DNA of 53,688 nt from Treponema sp. (GTDB lineage Bacteria > Spirochaetota > Spirochaetia > Treponematales > Breznakiellaceae): contig JAISCR010000103.1 in NCBI GenBank assembly GCA_031265435.1, positions 1-53,688 of the forward strand, in the 5' to 3' direction. Of the stretch, positions 25,865-34,293 are shown piece after piece. The position numbers were made by a program, and so were the translations under genes. The notes below the pieces were generated by a model that was not told where the DNA came from, ran no database searches, and saw nothing but the letters and a program-made list of their open reading frames with translations. The number at the start of each line of letters is the position of its first letter. The first letter of the stretch is position 1.

Positions 25865-26650
25865 TTACTTTTCCACCGTATCACCCTGCTCAATGGCCAG
25901 GTACTGTAAAAGTATGGGGTATTTTGTCAAGATCTCCCCGTATTGGACCAATTCGTCAAGCCTTACCCTGGTATTGATCCGCCGTTCCGCGCCGATTTCC
26001 TGCTGTTCCCGGAGAAATTCCCCATAGATACTCTGCAGGGAATGATACAGAACCATATCCGGAACACTTACCGAATGAAAGTACAGGTTTAAAGTATCCA
26101 CATAGGGAAAACGGCTTTTGATTTCCGCTTCAAGACGGGCGCTTGAACCTGAATTTAGAATAGTTTCGATGTCCGTATCATAATCACCACTTGCCAATTT
26201 TCCGGGGATAAATGCCGCAATACTGTCAGCCAGAGAGACTTCATAAGAGCGCAGATCCTCCTGACTTGAGATCTTCTTCTCCCGGACAAGTTCAGGCAAA
26301 GAGTCTTCCTTGAGACTCAGGGAGACCCGTACCGAATAGTTATAGGAAAAATCCGTATCCAGCCCGGCATAAGCTCCATAAATTTCACCGGAAGGAAGCC
26401 TCCCGTTCAGAGCGATCTCACGCTCCACGTTTTGCAGGGAATAGACCGTAATTGTAACATTGGTCGGAATAAGCTTATACCAGATCCAGCGGAATTCTCC
26501 ATCCCGAACAGGATTTGGATCGAGCCCGTGTGTTTTCGACTGAAGAATCCCATAGGAACCGGGAGGAACTGAAAGCTGAGCCCAGCCGAAAAAGAAACCG
26601 GCGGCGGCCAAAATAAGCAGTAAAAAAAGAACCAAAAAAAAATTTTTCAT
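25865..26650 (-). CDS. SPFH/Band 7-like membrane protein
   Basis: A 261-residue protein with one N-terminal membrane helix (FFLVLFLLLILAAAGFFFGW, 4-23). An SPFH-like domain follows: SVPPGSYGILQSKTHGLDPN, FRWIWYKLIPTNVTITVYSL, then YSVRVSLSLKEDSLPELV. SPFH proteins form membrane scaffolds, some guarding proteases. The C terminus is helical (EFLREQQEIGAERRINTRVR). It is not clearly HflK or HflC, so the family assignment is moderate. It is first in the minus-strand run SPFH-barrel-lipoprotein-rarA, with GAGG 10 nt before ATG 26650. Confidence 0.65.
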   Translation of the reverse strand: MKNFFLVLFLLLILAAAGFFFGWAQLSVPPGSYGILQSKTHGLDPNPVRDGEFRWIWYKLIPTNVTITVYSLQNVEREIALNGRLPSGEIYGAYAGLDTDFSYNYSVRVSLSLKEDSLPELVREKKISSQEDLRSYEVSLADSIAAFIPGKLASGDYDTDIETILNSGSSARLEAEIKSRFPYVDTLNLYFHSVSVPDMVLYHSLQSIYGEFLREQQEIGAERRINTRVRLDELVQYGEILTKYPILLQYLAIEQGDTVEK

Positions 26651-26739
26651 AGAGAAAAAGCCTCGTTTGTTTATAATATACTATGATAGTTGAAGAAAAA
26701 TGAAAAGGGAATAGGCGCATTGTGCCATAATTTTTCTAA

Positions 26740-27081
26740 ATGAAAAGGAGAAGACAGGTGAGGTTCTCGAAACTGGTCGCCGCAATAGCGTTATTTCTGT
26801 TTTTTTTCTCTCTGGTGCTTCTCTATACCTATGCCGCAGGCTCTTTCCAGATGCTGACGGATCGTACCCTGTTCGCGCTGCTTTCCTTTATCCGGATTGC
26901 CGGGAGCCTTTTGATACTTTTTTCCCTTGGGGGAGTCCTTCCGATCCTGTTCCCCGGGGCCGAAAAAAAGCAGAAACGGCAGATAAAGGGAATTCTTCTC
27001 TACGGTTTTGCCATTGTATGGGGTATTTTTCTGACTATATGTACCGCGTTTATTGATGTTATTGCCGGAGGAAACCTTTGA
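26740..27081 (+). CDS. Small membrane protein of unknown function
   Basis: A 113-residue protein with three hydrophobic helices: about 11-33 ([20 protein letters not shown]), 45-68 (ALLSFIRIAGSLLILFSLGG) and 84-107 (LLYGFAIVWGIFLTICTAFI). Basic residues between helices 2 and 3 (EKKQKRQIK) suggest that loop is cytoplasmic. The family is not recognised. It overlaps the aroH start by 4 bp, so the two are translated together. It is divergent from the SPFH gene across 89 bp. Confidence 0.65.
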   Translation: MKRRRQVRFSKLVAAIALFLFFFSLVLLYTYAAGSFQMLTDRTLFALLSFIRIAGSLLILFSLGGVLPILFPGAEKKQKRQIKGILLYGFAIVWGIFLTICTAFIDVIAGGNL

Positions 27082-27446
27082 ACGGAAAAAAAGTATATGC
27101 TCTGCGGGGAGCCTGCAGGGCCCTCAATACCCGGGAAGACATAGAAACCCAGGTTGCCGCCCTTTACGATGAGATTCTTGCGGCCAACAGCCTCGACGAA
27201 GAGGACATCATCTCCCTTATTTTCTCCGTTACTGCCGATCTTGATGCCCTAAACCCCGCCGCCGCCCTGCGCCGTTCCGGCCGGGGACCGGATTTAGCCC
27301 TCTTCGCCCTCCAGGAAGCGGCAGCCCAATCTTCACTGGAACGGGTTATCCGTATCCTTCTCCACTGCTATCTGCCTGAGGGCCAAAAACCCCGCCACAT
27401 CTACCGGAACGGCGCCGAAGTTCTCCGTCCTGACCGGGCCATCTAG
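27078..27446 (+). CDS. aroH: Chorismate mutase, AroH class
   Basis: A 122-residue enzyme that converts chorismate to prephenate for tyrosine and phenylalanine. It follows the B. subtilis AroH pattern: LRGACRALNTREDIETQVAA (active-site Arg), FSVTADLDALNPAAALR, LALFALQEAAA with the catalytic-region Glu, RVIRILLHCYLP, and RHIYRNGAEVLRPD with the Tyr and Arg of the pocket. The monofunctional AroH class is less common than AroQ. The start is TTG at 27078, overlapping the upstream stop (TTGA), with GGAGGA at 27066-27072... that is, 5-6 nt before. No other aromatic biosynthesis gene is near. Confidence 0.88.
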   Translation: MNGKKVYALRGACRALNTREDIETQVAALYDEILAANSLDEEDIISLIFSVTADLDALNPAAALRRSGRGPDLALFALQEAAAQSSLERVIRILLHCYLPEGQKPRHIYRNGAEVLRPDRAI

Positions 27447-27457
27447 CAGAGCCGCAA

Positions 27458-27572
27458 AAACCCTTCAAATCCTCCACTCCCCGACCGATTTCAGAATGAT
27501 GCATATACCGGCTATAAATAAAAAGAGCGGTACAGTCAATCTGTACCGCTTTGCTGGGGAGTGGAGGATTTG
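27458..27572. repeat. Copies of the tRNA-Tyr 3' end arranged as a 17-bp inverted repeat
   Basis: CAAATCCTCCACTCCCC (27466-27482) and its exact reverse complement (27556-27572) face each other. The same 17 bases form the T-arm/acceptor 3' end of the intact tRNA-Tyr (27732-27748). A related direct repeat AAACCCTTCAAATCCTC occurs at 27458-27474 and 27671-27687. No gene is visible in 27447-27730; it holds these repeats and three hairpins. They look like remnants of recombination or integration at a tRNA end. Confidence 0.75.
27525..27550 (-). terminator. Terminator hairpin between the tRNA-end copies
   Basis: AGCGGTACAG (27526-27535) and CTGTACCGCT (27541-27550) form a perfect 10-bp stem with a 5-nt loop. 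On the minus strand it is followed by CTTTTTATTT. It lies just downstream of the tRNA-end copy at 27556, the same order as tRNA-Tyr and its own terminator, as if a second tRNA gene had decayed. It could also act weakly on aroH transcripts from the other side. Confidence 0.65.
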
Positions 27573-27602
27573 CCTTCCATTCGCAAATATCCTGTTTGCT
27601 CA

Positions 27603-27695
27603 TTCCAGGCCGGGGTTTGGCCCTTCCGGCGCCATCCATGGCGCCTCTTCCTCCCTTTGGTCGGCGGGCCAAACCCTTCAAATCCTCACCTGGAA
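27603..27695. repeat. Nested inverted repeats (three-level hairpin)
   Basis: TTCCAGG (27603-27609) pairs with CCTGGAA (27689-27695). Inside, GGGTTTGGCCC (27613-27623) pairs with GGGCCAAACCC (27666-27676). Inside that, GGCGCCAT (27628-27635) pairs with ATGGCGCC (27638-27645). All three stems are perfect. It may be a mobile palindromic (REP-like) unit or a structured RNA; no coding frame fits. Confidence 0.65.
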
Positions 27696-27724
27696 ACAAA
27701 AACGGCTTTCCAAAAGGAAAGCCG
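27695..27724 (-). terminator. Terminator of the tRNA-Thr/tRNA-Tyr transcript
   Basis: On the minus strand CGGCTTTCC and GGAAAGCCG (27716-27724 with 27703-27711) form a 9-bp stem with a 4-nt loop, followed by TTTTTGTTT. It lies 7 nt past the tRNA-Tyr 3' end. Confidence 0.85.
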
Positions 27725-27730
27725 CATTTT

Positions 27731-27812
27731 TGGGGAGTGGAGGATTTGAACCTTCGAAGGCTGAGCCAACAGATTTACAGTCTGCCCCATTTGACCACTC
27801 TGGAAACTCCCC
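27731..27812 (-). tRNA. tRNA-Tyr (anticodon GTA)
   Basis: An 82-nt class II tRNA. The acceptor stem GGGGAGT (from 27812) pairs with ACTCCCC (27732-27738), with discriminator A at 27731. The anticodon GTA is at 27776-27778 in CTGTAAAT. The long variable arm typical of bacterial tRNA-Tyr is present, and the T arm reads GGTTCAAATCC. CCA is not encoded. It is 50 nt downstream of tRNA-Thr on the same strand. Confidence 0.95.
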
Positions 27813-27862
27813 AAGTTACATTCAAAATTCTTGCGTAGCTTCGGCGCCGGGCCTTGACAGGA

Positions 27863-27935
27863 AGCCGCCTCCCGGAATCGAACCGGAGACCTCATGATTA
27901 CAAGTCAAGTGCTCTACCAGCTGAGCTAAGGCGGC
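27863..27935 (-). tRNA. tRNA-Thr (anticodon TGT)
   Basis: A 73-nt tRNA. The acceptor stem GCCGCCT (from 27935) pairs with AGGCGGC (27864-27870), with discriminator T at 27863. The D arm is TAGCTCAGCTGGTAGAGCA, the anticodon TGT is at 27900-27902, and the T arm is CCGGTTCGATTCCGG. CCA is not encoded. It is first in a two-tRNA transcript with tRNA-Tyr. Confidence 0.95.
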
Positions 27936-27950
27936 GCAAGAATATTAAAT

Positions 27951-27979
27951 AAATTAGCGGAATAGCCGTAAATAGTCAA
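27951..27979 (-). promoter_or_regulatory. Promoter of the tRNA-Thr/tRNA-Tyr unit
   Basis: On the minus strand TTGACT (27974-27979) and TAATTT (27951-27956) are 17 nt apart. The start would fall several bases before the tRNA-Thr 5' end at 27935. The -35 is strong and the -10 is weak. Confidence 0.5.
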
Positions 27980-27985
27980 GGACTC

Positions 27986-28014
27986 TTGAAAGAATTCGAA
28001 TTTATTGCTACAAA
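27986..28014 (+). promoter_or_regulatory. Promoter of the YkgJ-MBL-mltG-dnaG-rpoD run
   Basis: TTGAAA (27986-27991) and TACAAA (28009-28014) are 17 nt apart, giving 5 of 6 and 4 of 6 consensus matches. It is followed by AGGAGAG and ATG 28055. It is back to back with the tRNA promoter. Confidence 0.5.
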
Positions 28015-28054
28015 AATAGGAGCTTTATAGTATTTTACAGGAGAGTCCTTTCCC

Positions 28055-28519
28055 ATGCCCAGGAAGCCATTCTATTCAGAGGGGCTTTATTTTTTCTGTA
28101 CCCGCTGTTCTGCCTGCTGCCGGTACGAAAGCGGCTATGTGTTTTTGTCAAAGGCGGATGTTCAAAGTCTGATGCGGGTCTGTAAAATAGAATATGGGCA
28201 TTTTGTCCAGGTTTATTGCCGTTGGGTTCCCATGGGGGATGGGAATGATCGTCTTTCCCTCAAGGAAAAGGCGGGATTGGACTGTATCTTTTGGTCTGAC
28301 GGGTGTACGGTTTACCGGAACCGGCCTTTGCAGTGCAGAACCTTCCCGTTTTGGGCCTCTGTCCTCAGTTCTCAGGCGGCATGGAAGATGGCGCAAAGCG
28401 GCTGTCCTGGAATGGGGCAGGGGGAGTTTCATTCAGGAGAAGAGATTGAAGCCTGTCTCGTAGAACAGGAGGAGGAAAAGCTCATCAGCAGAAAGAATTC
28501 CGGGGTGAGGGAGGTATAA
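28055..28519 (+). CDS. YkgJ-family cysteine-cluster protein
   Basis: A 154-residue protein with the family's cysteine arrangement: FFCTRCSACCRYESGYVFLS near residues 13-32, then LDCIFWSDGCTVYRNRPLQC and RTFPFW, then a late SGCPGMGQG. The YkgJ family is predicted to bind zinc or an iron-sulphur cluster; its function is not settled. All expected cysteines are present. The stop abuts the ATG of the next gene (28520), so it is co-translated with the metallo-hydrolase. AGGAGAG precedes the start. Confidence 0.85.
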   Translation: MPRKPFYSEGLYFFCTRCSACCRYESGYVFLSKADVQSLMRVCKIEYGHFVQVYCRWVPMGDGNDRLSLKEKAGLDCIFWSDGCTVYRNRPLQCRTFPFWASVLSSQAAWKMAQSGCPGMGQGEFHSGEEIEACLVEQEEEKLISRKNSGVREV

Positions 28520-29464
28520 ATGCTTATCCGTTTTTGGGGAGTCCGCGGTTCTCTTCCTTCGCCTCAACTGCCTTCTCAAATAAAGAGCAAAATATCCTCA
28601 ATTCTGGAACGCCTTACTCCTGCCGATCTTGAAAGTCCTGAAAGCCGGGAACGCTTTCTCTCCGGGCTGCCGCCCTGGCTTTTTGGTACCGTGGGAGGGA
28701 ATACTACCTGTTTGAGTATAACCATGGAAGATAAACCCCAGGAGATCATCGTTTTTGATGCGGGTTCGGGGATGAGGGAGCTTGGTATCTCTTTTGCCAA
28801 AGAAAAGCCCAAACCTGATCATTACCATGTCTTCTTTTCCCATGTTCATTGGGATCATATCATGGGGCTTCCTTTTTTCAATCCCGCATACGACCCTTCG
28901 GTTTCCATTGATTTTTACTCTCCCCGGGCGGATCTGGAGAAGATACTCAGGGATCAGATGGTGAGCCCCTATTTCCCGGCAAGCATGGATTCCATGGGAT
29001 CAAAAAAAGATTTCCATGCCCTGGAAAAAAGTGTTATATTAGATACTATAACCGTTTCCTGGAGGAAGATGAATCACCCGGGGGATTCCTATTCCTACCA
29101 GGTACATGACGGGAAACACCGCTTTATTTTTGCCACCGACACGGAGCTTTCGGCGGAAGATTTTATGAAAACCCCTGAAAATATTGAGTATTTTCAGGGT
29201 GCCGATGTAATTGTGATGGACTGTCAGTATACCCTGGGCGAAGCCATAGAAAAATACAACTGGGGACACAGCGCTTTCAGTCTTGCGGTAGATTTTGTCG
29301 CCAATTGGGGGATTAAGCACATGGTCATGTTTCATCACGATCCTACGTATAACGACCGGAAACTCTTCAACAACCTGCAATCCGCACGCTGGTATACGGA
29401 ACGGATGAACATCAAGGGGCTCCAGTTATCTCTGGCGATGGAAGGCCTGGAAATAAGGCTTTAG
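28520..29464 (+). CDS. Metallo-beta-lactamase-fold hydrolase
   Basis: A 314-residue MBL-fold enzyme beginning MLIRFWGVRGSLPSP. The metal-binding HxHxDH motif is in FSHVHWDHIMGLPFF (about 111-125). Later ligands are in MNHPGDSYSYQV, FATDTE and MVMFHHDP. The family hydrolyses phosphodiesters or thioesters; the substrate here cannot be read. An insert of about 35 residues after the first strand (SQIKSKISSILERLTPADLE) is longer than in compact relatives. It starts directly after the ykgJ-like stop and ends 4 nt before mltG. Confidence 0.88.
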   Translation: MLIRFWGVRGSLPSPQLPSQIKSKISSILERLTPADLESPESRERFLSGLPPWLFGTVGGNTTCLSITMEDKPQEIIVFDAGSGMRELGISFAKEKPKPDHYHVFFSHVHWDHIMGLPFFNPAYDPSVSIDFYSPRADLEKILRDQMVSPYFPASMDSMGSKKDFHALEKSVILDTITVSWRKMNHPGDSYSYQVHDGKHRFIFATDTELSAEDFMKTPENIEYFQGADVIVMDCQYTLGEAIEKYNWGHSAFSLAVDFVANWGIKHMVMFHHDPTYNDRKLFNNLQSARWYTERMNIKGLQLSLAMEGLEIRL

Positions 29465-29468
29465 ACTG

Positions 29469-30560
29469 ATGCCCAGACCTCTTACCGCGCTTATTACAAT
29501 TTTTTGTATTCTTGTTGCCCTTCTCCTGCTCTTTTCCGCGGCCCTGATCGGGGCGGCGGTCTATTTCAACGCCCCTCCCGGAACGGAACCGCGGGCACAT
29601 ATTCAGGATCCCCGGCTTAGGGTGGAAGATTCACATTCCGCGGTTCTTGAAGTCCGTAATGGAGAAAGCGCCCGTTCCGTGGGAAACAGGCTGGAAGAAG
29701 CCGGTCTCATCCGCAGCCGTTACTTTTGGGATCTTCTGGCCCGCTACCGGAAGGAGTATATCAAAGCCGGAACCTACAGGCTGGAATTGCCTGTCAGTTC
29801 AGTCCGTCTCTATTCGGTTCTGGTTTCCGGAAAACAGCTTCTCCTCCGTGTTACCATCCCCGAAGGGAATACTCTTAAAAAAACCGCCAGGATCCTTGAA
29901 GAAGCGGGTATCTGTTCCGCGTCCGGTTTTCTTGCCGCTTCGGAGGATAAACGCTTCATAGAGTCTCTGCGTATTCCCGCAGAAACGCTGGAAGGCTATC
30001 TCTACCCGGATACCTACCTTTTTCCGCCGAATTACCCCATACAACTGGTAATCAAGGCTATGACGGATACTTTTTTCAGCCGTCTGGAGAGCATATATCC
30101 TGCCGTTTTTGAATTAAGTCCGGAAGAGATCCACCGGAAACTCATTCTTGCCTCGATTGTGGAACGTGAGTACCGGTTGAACGAAGAGGCTCCCCTCATG
30201 GCGGGAATTTTTTTCAACCGTCTTGAAATCGGCATGGCTCTGCAATCCTGCGCCACCGTGGAGTATGTGATAACTGAAATCCAGGGAAGGCCGCATCCGG
30301 AAGTCCTCTATACCCAGGATACGGAGATCCGTGATCCCTACAACACCTATATCAGGCCGGGACTTCCTCCGGGTCCCATTTCCTCCCCCGGAGAAGTAGC
30401 CCTTAAAGCCGTGTTTGCGCCTGAAAGTTCAGACTACCTTTACTTCCGGCTGGTTGACCCGGCAACCGGACGGCACTACTTCTCCCGTACTCTCGACGAC
30501 CATATCAGGGCCGGGGCTCTCTATGTCAAGAGTTCACCTCTGGGGAGGCCGCGCAGCTGA
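29469..30560 (+). CDS. mltG: Endolytic murein transglycosylase MltG
   Basis: A 363-residue YceG-family protein. One membrane helix (about 6-32; ALITIFCILVALLLLFSAAL) anchors a periplasmic domain. A LysM-like part follows (LEVRNGESARSVGNRLEEAG), then the catalytic domain with KLILASIVEREYRLNEEAPL, containing the glutamate that cleaves glycan strands, LQSCATVEY (LQSDPTV in E. coli), and YNTYIRPGLPPGPISSPGE. MltG is thought to end nascent peptidoglycan strands. Its stop overlaps the dnaG start (TGATG). No strong Shine-Dalgarno precedes ATG 29469. Confidence 0.93.
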   Translation: MPRPLTALITIFCILVALLLLFSAALIGAAVYFNAPPGTEPRAHIQDPRLRVEDSHSAVLEVRNGESARSVGNRLEEAGLIRSRYFWDLLARYRKEYIKAGTYRLELPVSSVRLYSVLVSGKQLLLRVTIPEGNTLKKTARILEEAGICSASGFLAASEDKRFIESLRIPAETLEGYLYPDTYLFPPNYPIQLVIKAMTDTFFSRLESIYPAVFELSPEEIHRKLILASIVEREYRLNEEAPLMAGIFFNRLEIGMALQSCATVEYVITEIQGRPHPEVLYTQDTEIRDPYNTYIRPGLPPGPISSPGEVALKAVFAPESSDYLYFRLVDPATGRHYFSRTLDDHIRAGALYVKSSPLGRPRS

Positions 30561-32389
30561 TGCCCCGCATCGCCCAGTCTACAATTAATGAAGTCAACGA
30601 CAAACTGGATGCCCTCTCTGTCATGAATGATTACCTCAAGCTGGACAAAAAAGGAAATCGTTATTGGGGCCTCTGTCCCTTTCATAACGAAAAGACACCC
30701 TCGTTTACCGTGGATCCCGACAGAAAGATGTACCACTGCTTTGGCTGCGGCAAGGGCGGGGGAATCATCAGCTTCATCATGGAGATGGATAAACTCACCT
30801 TTCCCGAAACTGTCGAAATGCTGGCAAAACGTTTCGGTGTAGAAATAGTGTATGACAAGACTTCGGGCCCGGCTCCCGAAGAAGGAGTGGTAAAAAAAAC
30901 CGAAGAATTTTTTGAACTGTACCGCCGGGTAACCTTGAGTTTTCACCATTTTTTGGTGGAAAAGAGTGAAGGCCGGCGGGCCTATGAGTATCTTTTGGAC
31001 AGGGGCATCAGCGGGGAGCTGATTGAACGTTTCAGGCTGGGTTATGCCCCGCAGGATCGGCGCTGGCTGTATGGGTTTCTCGGTAAAAAAGGCTATTCTC
31101 CTGCCTTTCTTGCGGAATGCGGTCTTTTTTCCGAAAAATATCCTCAATCGGCCTTCTTTTCCGGGCGTCTGATGTTTCCCATCACAGACCGGCTGCAGAG
31201 AACCATTGCATTCGGCGGAAGAATTCTCGGGGAAGAGACAGGCCCCAAGTACATCAATTCCAGGGATTCGGCAATCTTCAGGAAAGGCCAGACCCTCTTT
31301 GCCATAGATCTTGCCCTGCAGGAGATTCGCAGAACCAAGACGGTTTACCTTGCGGAAGGCTATATGGACGTAATTGCCCTTCATCAGGCGGGAATTTGTA
31401 ATGCCGTGGCTCCTTTGGGGACGGCTTTTACCGATGAACAGGCAAAATTGCTTCGCCGCTGGGCGGAAAAGGCCTTTTTGGTCTTTGATTCGGATACCGC
31501 GGGCCAGAGTGCGGCCTATAAGGGCATTCTTACCTGCAGGCGCAATGCCCTTGCCTGCGAAGTTCTCGTCCCCGGACAGGCGGAAACATCCCCTGATAAG
31601 CCTCTCCCCGCCAAAGATCCGGCGGATATTCTCAAGAATTTTGGCAGTGAAGCATTGCAAAATAATATGAAATGTTTTATAAATGACTTTGATTATCTTT
31701 TGGAAAGAGGCAGAATCCTCTTTGGTACAACCGGGTCGGAAGGAAAGACAAAAGCGGTGGCATTTCTTTTTCCCTATCTGGAAGCCCTCGATTCCGATGT
31801 ATCCCGGGATACCTGTATTACCGCTATTGCCGATGCCTTTCAGGTAGAGAGGGGGGCGGTACAGGGGGATTATAACCGCCGCCTGGAACAGGGCCGCAGG
31901 CCGTCTGTTCCCGAGGAGGGCAAACAGTCAAAACCGATTCGCGGGAATGAGGAGCTTCATCTGCTCACCGGAGTGGCAGTAAATAATTATTTGTATCCGC
32001 AATTCCGATCAAGGCTTTCGATACAGGAAATTGAAGATCCGGCCGCCAGAGAACTCTTCGTTGCTTTGGAAGAGTGTTATGTTCATGAAGAAACAGGCGT
32101 CGATGATCTTCTTTCACGTATTTCAGAGGAAGATTTGAGGAATTATATTTCGGAAAAGGGGAACTCACAGGAATTTTCAGCCAATCCGGAGCAGCTCGTA
32201 GAAGACGGCATCCGCAGGGTAAAACAAAGGCGGCTCAGGCATCGTCTGTCCGAAATTGTAGTAAAGCTGCGTACCCTGAACAGAGAGCAGGGAACGGGAC
32301 AGGGATTGATGGATAATGACCGGCTTGAGGATCTCCTGGCGGAGAAAAAGTATCTGGATACTGAATTGCGGAACTTGGAAGGAAGATAA
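30560..32389 (+). CDS. dnaG: DNA primase DnaG
   Basis: A 609-residue primase. The N-terminal CHC2 zinc site is C39-x2-H42-x17-C60-x2-C63. The catalytic core has ERFRLGYAPQD, the motif FSGRLMFPITDRLQRTIAFG and GGRILGEETGPKYINSRDS. The Toprim core is YLAEGYMDVIALHQAG with FLVFDSDTAGQ. The C terminus is the helicase-binding domain (QLVEDGIRRVKQRRLRHRLS). It makes RNA primers for replication. It sits immediately before rpoD, as in the macromolecular synthesis operon of many bacteria, but rpsU is absent. ATG overlaps the mltG stop. Confidence 0.97.
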   Translation: MPRIAQSTINEVNDKLDALSVMNDYLKLDKKGNRYWGLCPFHNEKTPSFTVDPDRKMYHCFGCGKGGGIISFIMEMDKLTFPETVEMLAKRFGVEIVYDKTSGPAPEEGVVKKTEEFFELYRRVTLSFHHFLVEKSEGRRAYEYLLDRGISGELIERFRLGYAPQDRRWLYGFLGKKGYSPAFLAECGLFSEKYPQSAFFSGRLMFPITDRLQRTIAFGGRILGEETGPKYINSRDSAIFRKGQTLFAIDLALQEIRRTKTVYLAEGYMDVIALHQAGICNAVAPLGTAFTDEQAKLLRRWAEKAFLVFDSDTAGQSAAYKGILTCRRNALACEVLVPGQAETSPDKPLPAKDPADILKNFGSEALQNNMKCFINDFDYLLERGRILFGTTGSEGKTKAVAFLFPYLEALDSDVSRDTCITAIADAFQVERGAVQGDYNRRLEQGRRPSVPEEGKQSKPIRGNEELHLLTGVAVNNYLYPQFRSRLSIQEIEDPAARELFVALEECYVHEETGVDDLLSRISEEDLRNYISEKGNSQEFSANPEQLVEDGIRRVKQRRLRHRLSEIVVKLRTLNREQGTGQGLMDNDRLEDLLAEKKYLDTELRNLEGR

Positions 32390-32392
32390 GGA

Positions 32393-34225
32393 ATGGAAAT
32401 ACAAACGCAGGAACTGGCGCCCCCCGGGACAGAAAATTCTGAAGTTTCCGGAGCCGCGGCTCAGGATACGGCAAACCAGGCGCAAGATACTGTAGCGCTG
32501 GATCCCGCCGTTATAAAGCTGATTGAATATGCAAAGGAAAAGAAAACCCTTTCCTATGAGGAATTATCCGATTATCTGCCTGAGCATATCGCCAACACGG
32601 ACAAAATTGATGTGGTTCTTTCCCTTCTGGCAGCCAATAACATTCAGCTTACGACGGAAGAGGAAAATGCCGGAGACGAAGGCGGGGAAAGCGAGTCCCG
32701 AAAGAGCCGGGAAACGGAAAAGAAGCGCCTTGTCTATAGCGACAAAGAATCTTCTGTTGATGATCCAATCAGGCTCTACCTCCGCGAGATAGGCCGGGAA
32801 AATCTCCTTACCGCGGAACAGGAAGTAGAGCTTTCCAAACAGATGGAGGAAGGGGAAAACATCATCAAAGGAGTGATCAAAAAATCCGGCATGATCATCC
32901 CTGAGTTTTATCACATTGCCCAGAAGGCTTTTTCCAAACGGGATCTCCGGGAACTCAATCTTTCCAAAAAAGAGATAACTGAACACATGACGGAGCGGCG
33001 CAGGCTCAGCCAGTTCTATAAGGAAACCCTCAGGCTCGTTTTGGGGGATCTGAAAAGCTATATTGAGCTGAAACGCAAGATCATTGTCCGCGGCGGCAGT
33101 TTTTTTGACGACACTGAACTTAATGAGGTTCGCCGCCGAATCATGAAAAATATCGGAGAGTCGGAAATTCATCCTGAGGAGATCACCGGATTTTCGGAAA
33201 AGTTCATTCAGGCGGCCAAGAAGATAAAACGCTGCAAGAAGGAACAGGAGAGAATCGAAAAACACCTCCGCGTTGCTTCATTGAAAGAACTGCGGACTCT
33301 GGGCCGTTTTCTTACCATCAAGGAAGAGCGGGAACGGCTTGAGGAAGAACTGGGCCTCAGTTCCGATGAGATAAAAGAGAAGATCCGCCTTATTCAGGTA
33401 ACGGAAAAGAAACTCAGGCAGATGGAAGCGGAATTCGAAGAATCAATCGAAAGCATCAATCTTATGGCCAAGGAGATAAGCCGCGGCCGGGTGATGATGA
33501 AAAACGCCAAAGATCGCCTCATCAAGGCAAATCTGCGTCTTGTGGTTTCAATAGCCAAGCGGTACACTAACCGGGGACTTCACTTCTTCGACCTGGTGCA
33601 GGAAGGGAATATCGGCCTTATCAAGGCGGTAGAAAAATTCGAGTATCAGAAGGGTTTTAAGTTTTCCACCTATGCAACCTGGTGGATACGCCAGGCCATA
33701 ACCCGTTCCATATCGGATCAGGCCCGGACTATCCGGGTACCGGTTCACATGATCGAACAGATCAACAAGGTAGTTCGGGAATCCCGTCAGCTTCTTCAGG
33801 TGCTGGGCAGGGAACCCACCGATGAGGAAATTGCCGAAAGGCTCGGCTGGACTGCCCTGAGGGTAAAGTCGGTAAAGAATGTGGCCCGGGAACCCATAAG
33901 CCTTGAGACTCCTATCGGAGAAGAGGAAGATTCACTTCTGGGAGACTTCATCGAAGACAAGGATGTGGAAAATCCCGCGAACCAAACGGCTTTCAAGATG
34001 GCTCAGGAGCAGATCTTTGAGGTGTTGTCCACGCTTCCTGCCCGTGAACAGGAAGTGCTCAAGATGCGTTTCGGCCTGGATGACGGGTATTCATTAACCC
34101 TTGAGGAAGTGGGACTCTATTTTAATGTTACCCGTGAACGGATCAGACAAATCGAAGCAAAGGCTTTACGGCGCTTGAGACATCCCAAACGAAGCCGTAA
34201 ACTGAAAGACTATTTGGATCATTGA
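32393..34225 (+). CDS. rpoD: Primary sigma factor RpoD (sigma-70)
   Basis: A 610-residue housekeeping sigma factor. Region 1.1 is near 40-90 ([20 protein letters not shown]). Region 1.2 reads [21 protein letters not shown] long non-conserved region follows. Region 2 has [39 protein letters not shown] and [15 protein letters not shown] (2.3-2.4). Region 3 has [12 protein letters not shown]. Region 4.2 has [20 protein letters not shown], the -35 helix. The -35/-10 promoters seen in this window fit this protein. It starts 3 nt after the dnaG stop. Confidence 0.98.
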   Translation: MEIQTQELAPPGTENSEVSGAAAQDTANQAQDTVALDPAVIKLIEYAKEKKTLSYEELSDYLPEHIANTDKIDVVLSLLAANNIQLTTEEENAGDEGGESESRKSRETEKKRLVYSDKESSVDDPIRLYLREIGRENLLTAEQEVELSKQMEEGENIIKGVIKKSGMIIPEFYHIAQKAFSKRDLRELNLSKKEITEHMTERRRLSQFYKETLRLVLGDLKSYIELKRKIIVRGGSFFDDTELNEVRRRIMKNIGESEIHPEEITGFSEKFIQAAKKIKRCKKEQERIEKHLRVASLKELRTLGRFLTIKEERERLEEELGLSSDEIKEKIRLIQVTEKKLRQMEAEFEESIESINLMAKEISRGRVMMKNAKDRLIKANLRLVVSIAKRYTNRGLHFFDLVQEGNIGLIKAVEKFEYQKGFKFSTYATWWIRQAITRSISDQARTIRVPVHMIEQINKVVRESRQLLQVLGREPTDEEIAERLGWTALRVKSVKNVAREPISLETPIGEEEDSLLGDFIEDKDVENPANQTAFKMAQEQIFEVLSTLPAREQEVLKMRFGLDDGYSLTLEEVGLYFNVTRERIRQIEAKALRRLRHPKRSRKLKDYLDH

Positions 34226-34293
34226 GGCTTTTCCTTTCGGAAAAGTTTCTGAAGCAGGGCCGGTACAGCCCAATTATTTTACAGAGGTTACTT

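Noticed and set aside
30521-31660. A 379-codon minus-strand frame over dnaG
   Set aside because: The sense frame is DnaG with the CHC2 and Toprim motifs. The antisense frame is a by-product of codon usage.
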